This document shows, piece after piece, positions 37,651 through 50,017 of a stretch of DNA of 64,000 nucleotides. The DNA is taken from assembly GCF_964656455.1 (NCBI RefSeq), contig NC_135716.1, positions 82,362,484 through 82,426,483 on the forward strand, written 5' to 3'. The position numbers and the translations under genes are program-made. The notes under the pieces were generated by a model, which searched no databases, was not told where the DNA came from, and was given only the letters and a program-made list of their open reading frames with translations. This DNA comes from Halichoerus grypus. Its lineage: Eukaryota > Chordata > Mammalia > Carnivora > Phocidae. Every line of letters begins with the position of its first letter. Within the stretch, counting starts at the first letter, position 1.

Positions 37651-39760
37651 GAGTCCAGAGGTGCCTTGTGCCCGGACCTATTTCTCCCTTGGTTTCACGT
37701 ATGGAACCCGTTCCCCAGGCTCTCAGCCACGGTACTCCGTGTAATGCTTCCTCAGTCTAGAGGTCGACGGTAGCTAAAGCACGGTTTCTCTACAGTGTTG
37801 TTTCTTCGAGTTAGAACACTAGGTGTTAGACTTCTATGCAAAAGTGGGGCTGCCGAGCTAGCGTGATGAAACACATGGGGAGTCGTGTTCTGCCTTTCGC
37901 TGGGGCCTGAGTCTCACTCGCAAAAAGCTTTGGACTCCCTTGCAGTGCTCTCACGCAGGCACACAACAAAATGCTTCCACCCTCAGGAGCAGCTCTTTTA
38001 CCTGCAGCACAGGCTTTCTACCGAGTTTTTCCTTCGAGTTAGGTGGCTGTGTTTAAGCCTGCACACACACCATGGTCAACGGAACTAGCCCCATAACCAT
38101 GTAGTGAGTTGAGAGCTGCCCTCTGTACCGGCCTGTCTCTCCCCAGATATTACAAAATGGAAACCGCCCCCAGGCGCTCAGCCACAGTACACCCTAAACA
38201 GCTTCGCCCACAGAGAGGTCGACGGTAGCTAAAGCACGGTTTCTCTACAGTGTTGTTTCTTCGAGTTAGAACGCTAGCTATGAGACTTCCATGCAAAAGT
38301 GGGGCTGCCGTGCTAGCTTGATGAAACACATGGGGAGTCATGTTCTGCCTTTCACTGGGGCCTGAGTCTCACTCGCAAAAAGCTTTCGACTCGCTTGCAG
38401 TGCTCTCACGCACGCACACAACAAAATGCTGCCACCCTCAGGAGCAGCTGTTTTACCTGCAGCACAGGCTCTCAACCGAGTTTCTCCTTCGAGGTAGGTG
38501 GCTGTGTTTAAGCTGCCACACACACCCTGGGCAACGGTCCTAGCCCTATAACCATGATGTGAGTTGAGAGCTTCCTTCTGTACCGGCCTGTCTCTCCCCC
38601 GATATTACGATATTGAAACCGTCCCCAGGCTCTCAGCCACAGTACACCCTAAACTGCTTCGCCCACAGAGAGGTCGACGGTAGCTAAAGCACGGTTTCTC
38701 TACTGTGTAGTTTCTTCGTGTTAGAACGCTAGCTATTAGACTTCCATGCAAATGTGGGGCTGCCGTGCTAGCTTGGTCAAACACATGGGGAGTCGTGTTC
38801 TGCCTTTCGCTGGGGCCTGAGTCTCACTCGCAAAAAGCTTTGGACTCCCTTGCAGTGCTCTCACGCACGCACACAACAAAATGCTGCCACCCTCAGGAGC
38901 AGCTGCTTTACCTGAAGCACAGGCTCTCAACCGAGTTTTTCCTTCGAGTTAGGTGGCTTCATTTAAGCCTGCACACACACCCTGGGCAACGGTCCTAGCC
39001 CCATAACCATGATGTGGGTTGAGAGCTGCCCTCTGTACCGGCCTGTCTCTCCCCCGATATTACGATATTGAAACCGTCCCCAGGCTCTCAGCCACAGTAC
39101 ACCCTAAACCGCTTCGCCCACAGAGAGGTCGACAGTAGCTAAAGCACGGTTTCTCTACAGTGTTGTTTCTTCCAGTTAGAAAGCTAGCTATTAGACTTCC
39201 ATTCAAAAGTATGGCTGTAGTAATACTTTCATGGAACATGTGGGGAGTGATGTTCTGGCTTCTTTCAGGGCCTGGGTCTCACAAGGAGAATGGTTTTGGA
39301 CTCACTTGCTGTGCACTCACGCATGCACACCACACAATGCGTCCACCCTGAGGCTGGCTATTTTAGCCTAACCAGGAATTCCCTACAGAGTTGTTCCTTT
39401 GACTTAGGTGGTTGTCTTATGGCCTGCAGGCACACCCGGGGCAGCGGTACTAGCCTCATAAACAGGAGGTGAGTTGAGAGCTGCCTTCCGCACCGGCCTG
39501 TTTCTCACTCCATTTCACCTAAGGGACCCTTTCCCCGGTCTCTCCTACACGAGCACTATACAACTCCTGCGGCTTCAGGAACGGCAATGCTGGCTAAAGC
39601 GCAGTAACACTACAGCATTGATTCTTGGTGTTAGTAGCCTGGTAGGCGAATGAGCTGCAGCTGGGATTCTTTACAGGCTTGTTTCTTCCCACTCAGTGTC
39701 GAGCACATAGCATTCCAAGCACACATGGAGCAGTAGTGTTAGCTTCAGGTAGCAAGAGCT
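37651..39760. repeat. Canonical HOR block: E-A-B-C-D, tandem copy 1
   Basis: A 2,110 bp unit that is nearly identical to the next block. Shared private variants are CTTTCGACTCG in A, TAAACCGCTTCG and AAGTATGGC at C, AAGGAGAATGG, and GGTTGTCTTATGG. C has one base deleted in GAGGCTGGC near 39355. Confidence 0.94.
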
Positions 39761-41871
39761 GAGTCCAGAGGTGCCTTGTGCCCGGACCTATTTCTCCCTT
39801 GGTTTCACGTATGGAACCCGTTCCCAAGGCTCTCAGCCACGGTACTCCGTGTAAGGCTTCCTCCGTCTAGAGGTCGACGGTAGCTAAAGCACGGTTTCTC
39901 TACAGTGTTGTTTCTTCGAGTTAGAACACTAGGTGTTAGACTTCTATGCAAAAGTGGGGCTGCCGAGCTAGCGTGATGAAACACATGGGGAGTCGTGTTC
40001 TGCCTTTCGCTGGGGCCTGAGTCTCACTCGCAAAAAGCTTTGGACTCCCTTGCAGTGCTCTCACGCAGGCACACAACAAAATGCTTCCACCCTCAGGAGC
40101 AGCTCTTTTACCTGCAGCACAGGCTTTCTACCGAGTTTTTCCTTCGAGTTAGGTGGCTGTGTTTAAGCCTGCACACACACCATGGTCAACGGAACTAGCC
40201 CCATAACCATGTAGTGAGTTGAGAGCTGCCCTCTGTACCGGCCTGTCTCTCCCCAGATATTACAAAATGGAAACCGCCCCCAGGCGCTCAGCCACAGTAC
40301 ACCCTAAACTGCTTCGCCCACAGAGAGGTCGACGGTAGCTAAAGCACGGTTTCTCTACAGTGTTGTTTCGTCGAGTTAGAACGCTAGCTATGAGACTTCC
40401 ATGCAAAAGTGGGGCTGCCGTGCTAGCTTGATGAAACACATGGGGAGTCATGTTCTGCCTTTCACTGGGGCCTGAGTCTCACTCGCAAAAAGCTTTCGAC
40501 TCGCTTGCAGTGCTCTCACGCACGCACACAACAAAATGCTGCCACCCTCAGGAGCAGCTGTTTTACCTGCAGCACAGGCTCTCAACCGAGTTTCTCCTTC
40601 GAGGTAGGTGGCTGTGTTTAAGCTGCCACACACACCCTGGGCAACGGTCCTAGCCCCATAACCATGATGTGAGTTGAGAGCTGCCTTCTGTACCGGCCTG
40701 TCTCTCCCCCGATATTACGATATTGAAACCGTCCCCAGGCTCTCAGCCACAGTACACCCTAAACTGCTTCGCCCACAGAGAGGTCGACGGTAGCTAAAGC
40801 ACGGTTTCTCTACTGTGTAGTTTCTTCGTGTTAGAACGCTAGCTATTAGACTTCCATGCAAATGTGGGGCTGCCGTGCTAGCTTGGTCAAACACATGGGG
40901 AGTCGTGTTCTGCCTTTCGCTGGGGCCTGAGTCTCACTCGCAAAAAGCTTTGGACTCCCTTGCAGTGCTCTCACGCACGCACACAACAAAATGCTGCCAC
41001 CCTCAGGAGCAGCTGCTTTACCTGAAGCACAGGCTCTCAACCGAGTTTTTCCTTCGAGTTAGGTGGCTTCATTTAAGCCTGCACACACACCCTGGGCAAC
41101 GGTCCTAGCCCCATAACCATGATGTGGGTTGAGAGCTGCCCTCTGTACCGGCCTGTCTCTCCCCCGATATTACGATATTGAAACCGTCCCCAGGCTCTCA
41201 GCCACAGTACACCCTAAACCGCTTCGCCCACAGAGAGGTCGACAGTAGCTAAAGCACGGTTTCTCTACAGTGTTGTTTCTTCCAGTTAGAAAGCTAGCTA
41301 TTAGACTTCCATTCAAAAGTATGGCTGTAGTAATACTTTCATGGAACATGTGGGGAGTGATGTTCTGGCTTCTTTCAGGGCCTGGGTCTCACAAGGAGAA
41401 TGGTTTTGGACTCACTTGCTGTGCACTCACGCATGCACACCACACAATGCGTCCACCCTGAGGCCTGGCTATTTTAGCCTAACCAGGAATTCCCTACAGA
41501 GTTGTTCCTTTGACTTAGGTGGTTGTCTTATGGCCTGCAGGCACACCCGGGGCAGCGGTACTAGCCTCATAAACAGGAGGTGAGTTGAGAGCTGCCTTCC
41601 GCACCGGCCTGTTTCTCACTCCATTTCACCTATGGGACCCTTTCCCCGGTCTCTCCTACACGAGCACTATACAACTCCTGCGGCTTCAGGAACGGCAATG
41701 CTGGCTAAAGCGCAGTAACACTACAGCATTGATTCTTGGTGTTAGTAGCCTGGTAGGCGAATGAGCTGCAGCTGGGATTCTTTATAGGCTTGTTTCTTCC
41801 CAGTCAGTGTCGAGCACATAGCATTCCAAGCAGACATGGAGCACTAGTGTTCGCTTCAGGTAGCAAGAGCT
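39761..41871. repeat. Canonical HOR block: E-A-B-C-D, tandem copy 2
   Basis: A 2,111 bp unit with the same private variants as the preceding block and only a handful of differences (for example TTTCGTCGAG near 40369). This indicates a recent tandem duplication of a whole HOR. Confidence 0.94.
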
Positions 41872-42726
41872 GAGTCCAGAGGTGCCTTGTGCCCGGACCT
41901 ATTTCTCCCTTGGTTTCACGTATGGAACCCGTTCCCCAGGCTCTCAGCCACGGTACTCCGTGTAATGCTTCCTCCGTCTAGAGGTCGACAGTAGCTAAAG
42001 CACGGTTTCTCTACAGTGTTGTTTCTTCCAGTTAGAAAGCTAGCTATTAGACTTCCATTCAAAAGTATGGCTGTAGTAATACTTTCATGGAACATGTGGG
42101 GAGTGATGTTCTGGCTTCTTTCAGGGCCTGGGTCTCACAAGGAGAATGGTTTTGGACTCACTTGCTGTGCACTCACGCATGCACACCACACAATGCGTCC
42201 ACACATAGGCCTGGCTATTTTAGCCTATCCAGGAATTCCCTACAGAGTTGTTCCTTTGACTTAGGTGGTTGTCTTATGGCCTGCAGGCACACCCGGGGCA
42301 GCGGTACTAGCCTCATAAACAGGAGGTGAGTTGAGACCTGCCTTCCGCACCGGCCTGTTTCTCACTCCATTTCACCTATGGGACCCTTTCCCCGGTCTCT
42401 CCTACACGAGCACTATACAACTCCTGCGGCTTCAGGAACGGCAATGCTGGCTAAAGCGCAGTAACACTACAGCATGGATTCTTGGTGTTAGTAGCCTGGT
42501 AGGCGAATGAGCTGCAGCTGGGATTCTTTACAGGCTTGTTTCTTCCCACTCAGTGTCGAGCACATAGCATTCCAAGCACACATGGAGCAGTAGTGTTAGC
42601 TTCAGGTAGCAAGAGCTGAGTCCAGAGGTGCCTTGTGCCCGGACCTATTTCTCCCTTGGTTTCACGTATGGAACCCGTTCCCCAGGCTCTCAGCCACGGT
42701 ACTCCGTGTAAGGCTTCCTCCGTCTA
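41235..42726. repeat. Tandem duplication of the 746 bp C-D cassette
   Basis: GAGGTCGAC-GTAGCTAAAG occurs at 41235, 41981 and 42727, exactly 746 bp apart. It delimits two successive copies of the diverged cassette (most of C, all of D, start of E). The flanking ~50 bp near-identical segments would serve as homologous crossover sites. Confidence 0.88.
41872..42617. repeat. Minimal HOR block, 2 monomers: (E/C)-D, 746 bp
   Basis: A single monomer starts as E (GAGTCCAGAGG, TCCGTCTAGAG) and becomes C1 at GTCGACAGTAGC (41983), followed directly by D. It is the shortest block in the window. Private C variants are CCACACATAGGCC and TAGCCTATCCAGG. Confidence 0.93.
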
Positions 42727-45700
42727 GAGGTCGACGGTAGCTAAAGCACGGTTTCTCTACAGTGTTGTTTCTTCGAGTTAGAACACTAGGTGTTAGACTT
42801 CTATGCAAAAGTGGGGCTGCCGAGCTAGCGTGATGAAACACATGGGGAGTCGTGTTCTGCCTTTCGCTGGGGCCTGAGTCTCACTCGCAAAAAGCTTTGG
42901 ACTCCCTTGCAGTGCTCTCACGCAGGCACACAACAAAATGCTTCCACCCTCAGGAGCAGCTCTTTTACCTGCAGCACAGGCTTTCTACCGAGTTTTTCCT
43001 TCGAGTTAGGTGGCTGTGTTTAAGCCTGCACACACACCATGGTCAACGGAACTAGCCCCATAACCATGTAGTGAGTTGAGAGCTGCCCTCTGTACCGGCC
43101 TGTCTCTCCCCAGATATTACAAAATGGAAACCGCCCCCAGGCGCTCAGCCACAGTACACCCTAAACTGCTTCGCCCACAGAGAGGTCGACGGTAGCTAAA
43201 GCACGGTTTCTCTACAGTGTTGTTTCTTCGAGTTAGAACGCTAGCTATTAGACGTCCATGCAAAAGTGGGGCTGCCGTGCTAACTTGATGAAACACATGG
43301 GGAGTCGTATTCTGCCTTTCGCTGGGGCCTGAGTCTCGCTCGCAAAAAGCTTTGGACTCCCTTGCAGTGCTCTCACGCACGCACACAACAAAATGCTGCC
43401 ACCCTCACGAGCAGCTGTTTGACCTGCAGCACAGGCTCTCAACCGAGTTTCTCCTTCGAGGTAGGTGGCTGTGTTTAAGCTGCCACACACACCCTGGGTA
43501 ACGGACCTAGCCCCATAACCATGATGTGAGTTGAGAGCTGTCTTCTGTACCGGCCTGTCTCTCCCCCAATATTACGATATTGAAACCGTCCCCAGGCTCT
43601 CAGCCACAGTACACCCTAAACTGCTTGGCCCACAGAGAGGTCGACGGTAGCTAAAGCACGGTTTCTCTACTGTGTAGTTTCTTCGTGTTAGAACGCTAGC
43701 TATTAGACTTCCATGCAAATGTGGGGCTGCCGTGCTAGCTTGGTGAAACACATGGGGAGTCGTGTTCTGCCTTTCGCTGGGGCCTGAGTCTCACTCGCAA
43801 AAAGCTTTGGACTCCCTTGCAGTGCTCTCACGCACGCACACAACAAAATGCTGCCACCCTCAGGAGCAGCTGCTTTACCTGAAGCACAGGCTCTCAACCG
43901 AGTTTCTCCTTCGAAGTAGGTGGCTGTGTTTAAGCTGCCACACACACCCTGGGCAACGGTCCTAGCCCCATAACCATGATGTGCGTTGAGAGCTGCCTTC
44001 TGTACCGACCTGTCTCTCCCCCGATATTACGATATTGAAACCGTCCCCAGGCTCTCAGCCACAGTACACCCTAAACTGCTTCGCCCACAGAGAGGTCGAC
44101 GGTAGCTAAAGCACGGTTTCTCTACTGTGTAGTTTCTTCGTGTTAGAACGCTAGCTATTAGACTTCCATGCAAATGTGGGGCTGCTGTGCTAGCTTGGTC
44201 AAACACATGGGGAGTCGTGTTCTGCCTTTCGCTGGGGCTTGAGTCTCACTCGCAAAAAGCTTTGGACTCCCTTGCAGTGCTCTCACGCAGGCACACAACA
44301 AAATGCTTCCACCCTCAGGAGCAGCTATTTTACCTGCAGCACAGGCTTTCTACCGAGTTTTTGCTTCGAGTTAGGTGGCTGTGTTTAAGCCTGCACACAC
44401 ACCATGGTCAACGGAACTAGCCCCATAACCATGATGTGAGTTGAGAGCTGCCCTCTGTACCGGCCTGTCTCTCCCCCGATATTACAAAATGGAAACCGTC
44501 CCCAGGCTCTCAGCTACAGTACACCCTAAACTGCTTCGCCCACAGAGAGGTCGACGGTAGCTAAAGCACGGTTTCTCGACAGTGTTGTTTCTTCGAGTAA
44601 GAACGCTACTATTAGACGTCCATGCAAAAGTGGGGCTGCCGTGCTAACTTGATGAAACACATGGGGAGTCGTGTTCTGCCTTTCGCTGGGGCCTGAGTCT
44701 CGCTCGCAAAAAGCTTTGACTCCCTTGCAGTGCTCTCACGCACGCACACAACAAAATGCTGCCACCCTCAGGAGCAGCTGTTTTACCTGCACCACAGGCT
44801 CTCAACCGAGTTTCTCCTTCGAGGTAGGTGGCTGTGTTTAAGCTGCCACACACACCCTGGGTAACGGTCCTAGCCCCATAACCATGATGTGAGTTGAGAG
44901 CTGTCTTCTGTACCGGCCTGTCTCTCCCCCAATATTACGATATTGAAACCGTCCCCAGGCTCTCAGCCACAGTACACCCTAAACTGCTTCGCCCACAGAG
45001 AGGTCGACGGTAGCTAAAGCACGGTTTCTGTACTGTGTAGTTTCTTCGTGTTAGAACGCTAGCTATTAGACTTCCATGCAAATGTGGGGCTGCCGAGCTA
45101 GCTTGGTCAAACACATGGGGAGTCGTGTTCTGCCTTTCGCTGGGGCCTGAGTCTCACTCGCAAAAAGCTTTGGACTCCCTTGCAGTGCTCTCACGCACGC
45201 ACACAACAAAATGCTGCCACGCTCAGGAGCAGCTGTTTACCTGCAGCTCACGCTTTCAACCGAGTTTCTCCTTCAAGGTAGGTGGCTGTGTTTAAGCTGC
45301 CACACACACCCTGGGCAACGGTCCTAGCCCCATGACCATGATGTGAGTTGAGAGCTGCCTTCTGTACAGGCATGTCTCTCCCCCGATATTACGATATTGA
45401 AACCGTCCCCAGGCTCTCAGCTACAGTACACCCTAAACTGCTTCGCCCACAGAGAGGTCGACGGTAGCTAAAGCACGGTTTCTCTACTGTGTAGTTTCTT
45501 CGTGTAAGAACGTTAGCTATTAGACTTCCATGCAAATGTGGGGCTGCCGTGCTAGCTTGGTCAAACACATGGGGAGTCGTGTTCTGCCTTTCGCTGGGGC
45601 CTGAGTCTCACTCGCAAAAAGCTTTGGACTCCCTTGCAGTGCTCTCACGCAGGCACACAACATAATGCTTCCACCCTCAGGAGCAGCTATTTTACCTGCA

Positions 45701-47906
45701 GCACAGGCTTTCTACCGAGTTTTTCCTTCGAGTTAGGTGGCATGTTTAAGCCTGAACACACACCATGGTCAACGGAACTAGCCCCATAACCATGTAGTGA
45801 GTTGAGAGCTGCGCTCTGTACCGGCCTGTCTCTCCCCCGATATTACAAAATGGAAACCGTCCCCACGCTCTCAGCCACAGTACACCCTAAACTGGTTCGC
45901 CCACAGAGAGGTCGACGGTAGCTAAAGCACGGTTTCTCGACAGTGTTGTTTCTTCGAGTTAGAACGCTAGCTATTAGGCGTCCATGCAAATGTGGGGCTG
46001 CCGTGCTAACTTGATGAAACACATGGGGAGTCGTGTTCTGCCTTTCGCTGGGGCCTGAGTCTCGCTCGCAAAAAGCTTTGGACTCCCTTGCAGTGCTCTC
46101 ACGCACGCACACAACAAAATGCTGCCACCCTCAGGAGCAGCTGTTTTACCTGCAGCACAGGCGCTCAACCGAGTTTCTCTTTCGAGGTAGGTGGCTGTGT
46201 TTAAGCTGCCACACACACCCTGGGTAACGGTCCTAGCCCCATAACCATGATGTGAGTTGAGAGCTGTCTTCTGTACCGGCCTGTCTCTCCCCCAATATTA
46301 CGATATTGAAACCGTCCCCTGGCTCTCAGCCACAGTACACCCTAAACTGCTTCGCCCACAGAGAGGTCGACGGTAGCTAAAGCACGGTTTCTCTACTGTG
46401 TAGTTTCTTCGTGTTAGAACGCTACCTATTAGACTTCCATGCAAATGTGGGGCTGCCGAGCTAGCTTGGTCAAACACATGGGGGGTCGTGTTCTGCCTTT
46501 CGCTGGGGCCTGAGTCTCACTCGCAAAAAGCTTTGGACTCCCTTGCAGTGCTCTCACGCACGCACACAACAAAATGCTGCCACCCTCAGGAGCATCTGTT
46601 TGACCTGCAGCACAGGCTCTCAACCGAGTTTCTCCTTCGAGGTAGGTGGCTGTGTTTAAGCTGCCACACACACCCTGGGCAACGGTCCTAGCCCCATGAC
46701 CATGATGTGAGTTGAGAGCTGCCTTCTGTACAGGCATGTCTCTCCCCCGATATTACGATATTGAAACCGTCCCCAGGCTCTCAGCCACAGTACACCCTAA
46801 ACTGCTTCGCCCACAGAGAGGTCGACAGTAGCTAAAGCACGGTTTCTCTACTGTGTAGTTTCTTCGTGTAAGAACGTTAGCTATTAGACTTCCATGCAAA
46901 TGTGGGGCTGCCGTGCTAGCTTGGTGAAACACATGGGGAGTCGTGTTCTGCCTTTCGCAGGGGCCTGAGTCTCACTCGCAAAAACTTTGGACTCCCTTGC
47001 AGTGCTCTCACGCACGCACACAACAAAATGCTGCCACCCTCAGGAGCAGCTGCTTTACCTGAAGCACAGGCTCTCAACCGAGTTTTTCCTTCGAGTTAGG
47101 TGGCTTCATTTAAGCCTACACACACCCTGGGCAACGGTCCTAGCCCCATAACCATGATGTGGGTTGAGAGCTGCCCTCTATACCGGCCTGTCTCTCCCCC
47201 GATATTACGATATTGAAACCGTCCCCAGGCTCTCAGCCACAGTACACCCTAAACTGCTTCGCCCACAGAGAGGTCGACAGTAGGTAAAGCACGGTTTCTC
47301 TACAGTGTTGTTTCTTCCAGTTAGAAAGCTAGCTATTAGACTTCCATTCAAAAGTGTGGCCGTAGTACTAGTTTCATGGAGCAAGTGGGGAGTCGTGTTC
47401 TGGCTTCTTTCAGGGCCTGGGTCTCACAAGGAAAATGGTTTTGGACTCACTTGCTGTGCACTCACGCATGCACACCACACAATGCGTCCACCCTGAGGCA
47501 TGGCTATTTTAGCCGAAGCAGGAATTCCCTACAGAGTTGTTCCTTTGACGTCGGTGGTTGGCTTATGGCCTGCAGGCACACCCGGGGCAGCGGTACTAGC
47601 CTCATAAACAAGAGGTGAGTTGAGAGCTGCCTTCCGCACCGGCCTGTTTCTCACTCCATTTCACGTATGGGACCCTTTCCCCGGTCTCTCCTACACGAGC
47701 ACTATACAACTCCTGCGGCTTCAGGAACGGCAATGCTGGCTCAAGCGCAGTAACACTACAGCATTGATTCTTGGTGTTAGTGGCCTGGTAGGCGAATGAG
47801 CTGCAGCGGGGATTCTTTACAGGCTTGTTTCTTCCCAGTCAGTGTCGAGCACATAGCATTCCAAGCACAGATGGAGCAGTAGTGTTAGCTTCAGGTAGCA
47901 AGAACT
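42618..47906. repeat. HOR block, 12 monomers, containing a nested trimeric HOR
   Basis: A 5,289 bp block with eleven full monomers plus D. After E (42618-43077), nine A/B/E-derived monomers form three trimers (43078-47165), followed by C2 and D. The C-D cassette is absent for about 4.5 kb, the longest such stretch in the window together with its duplicate. Confidence 0.92.
43078..47165. repeat. Secondary trimeric HOR (about 1.36 kb x 3), copy 1
   Basis: Units are 43078-44442 (1,365 bp), 44443-45803 (1,361 bp) and 45804-47165 (1,362 bp). Each has an A-like monomer marked by GCGTCC or GACGTCC, GCTAACTTGATG and GTCTCGCTCGC. A B/A monomer starting GTCTTCTG / CCCAATATTACG comes next, then a third B-start monomer. 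The third member ends E-like in units 1 and 2 and B-like in unit 3, where it leads into C. Confidence 0.88.
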
Positions 47907-50017
47907 GAGTCCAGAGGTGCCTTCTGCCCGAACCTATTTCTCCCTTGGTTTCATGTATGGAACCCGTTCCCCAGGCTCTCAGCCACGGTTCTCTGTGTAA
48001 TCCTTCCTCCATCTAGAGGTCGAAGGTAGCTAAAGCACGGTTTCTCTACAGTGTTGTTTCTTCGAGTTAGAACACTAGCTGTTAGACTTCTATGCAAAAG
48101 TGGGGCTGCCGTGTTGGCGTGATGAAACACATGGGGAGTCGTGTTCTGCCTTTCGCTGGGGCCTGAGTCTCACTCGCAAAAAGCTTTGGACTCCCTTGCA
48201 GTGCTCTCACGCAGGCACACAACAAAATGCTTCCACCCTCAGGAGCAGCTATTTTACCTGCAGCACAGGCTTTCTACCGAGTTTTTGCTTCGAGTTAGGT
48301 GGCTGTGTTTAAGCCTGCACACACACCATGGTCAACGGAACTAGCCCCATAACCATGATGTGAGTTGAGAGCTGCCCTCTGTACCGGCCTGTCTCTCCCC
48401 AGATATTACAAAATGGAAACCGTCCCCAGGCGCTCAGCCACAGTACAGCCTAAACTGCTTCGTCCAAAGAGAGGTCGACGGTGGCTAATGCACGGTTTCT
48501 CTACAGTGTTGTTTCTTCGAGTTAGAACGCTAGCTATTAGACTTCCATGCCAATGTGGGGCTGCCGTGCTAGCTTGGTCAAACACATGGGGAGTCATGTT
48601 CTGCCTTTCACTGGGGCCTGAGTCTCACTCGCAAAAAGCTTTGGACTCGCTTGCAGTGCTCTCACGCACGCACACAACAAAATGCTGCCACCCTCAGGAG
48701 CAGCTGTTTTACCTGCAGCACAGGCTCTCAACCGAGTTTCTCCTTCGAGGTAGGTGGCTGTGTTTAAGCTTCCACACACACCCTGGGCAACGGTCCTAGC
48801 CCCATAAACATGATGTGAGTTGAGAGCTGCCTTCTGTACCGGCCTGTCTCTCCCCCGATATTACGATATTGAAACCGTCCGCAGGCTCTCAACCACAGTA
48901 CACCCTATACTGCTTCGCCCAGAGAGAGGTCGACGGTAGCTAAAGCACGGTTTTTCTACTGTGTAGTTTCTTCGTGTTAGAACGCTAGCTATTAGACTTC
49001 CATGCCAATGTGGGGCTGCCGTGCTAGCTTGGTCAAACACATGGGGAGTCGTGTTCTGCCTTTCGCTGGGGCCTGAGTCTCACTCGCAAAAAGCTTTGGA
49101 CTCCCTTGCAGTGCTCTCACGCACGCACACAACAAAATGCTGCCACCCTCAGGAGCAGCTGCTTTACCTGAAGCACAGGCTCTCAACCGAGTTTTTCCTT
49201 CGAGTTAGGTGGCTTCATTTAAGCCTGCACACACACCCTGGGCAACGGTCCTAGCCCCATAACCATGATGTGGGTTGAGAGCTGCCCTCTGTACCGGCCT
49301 GTCTCTCCCCCGATATTACGATATTGAAACCGTCCCCAGGCTCTCAGCCACAGTACACCCTAAACTGCTTCGCCCACAGAGAGGTCGACAGTAGCTAAAG
49401 CACGGTTTCTCTACAGTGTTGTTTCTTCCAGTTAGAAAGCTAGCTATTAGACTTCCATTCAAAAGTGTGGCCGTAGTTCTAGTTTCAAGGAGCAAGTGGG
49501 GAGTCGTGTTCTGGCTTCTTTCAGGGCCTGGGTCTCACAAGGAAAATGGTTTTGGACTCACTTGCTGTGCACTCACGCATGCACACCACACAATGCGTCC
49601 ACCCTGAGGCCTGGCTATTTTAGGCGAAGCAGGAATTCCCTACAGAATTGTTCCTTTGACTTAGGTGGTTGGCTTATGGTCTGCAGGCACAGCCGGGGAA
49701 GCGGTTCTAGCCTCATAAACAAGAGGTGAGTTGAGAGCTGCCTTCCGCACCGGCCTGTTTCTCACTCCATTTCACGTATGGGACCCTTTCCCCGGTCTCT
49801 CCTACAAGAGCACTATACAACTCCTGCGGCTTCAGGAACGGCAATGCTGGCTAAAGCGCAGTAACACTACAGCATTGATTCTTGGTGTTAGTAGCCTTGT
49901 AGGCAAATGAGCTGCAGCTGGGATTCTTTACAGGCTTGTTTCTTCCCAGTCAGTGTCGAGCACATAGCATTCCAATCACACATGGAGCAGTAGTGTTAGC
50001 TTCAGGTAGCAAGAGCT
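47907..50017. repeat. Canonical HOR block: E-(A/B/A)-B-C-D
   Basis: A 2,111 bp unit. The second monomer is an A/B/A mosaic (GGTGGCTAATGCACGG, CATGCCAATGTGG, then A-type GTCATGTTCTG). C is C2 with TTTCAAGGAGCAAG. It recurs at 60440-62550. Confidence 0.92.

Noticed and set aside
48365..48799. Longest open frames (144 codons, here and at 60898-61332)
   Set aside because: They arise from chance loss of stops across a monomer junction in an A/B/A mosaic. The second is simply the duplicated copy. They have no recognisable domain.
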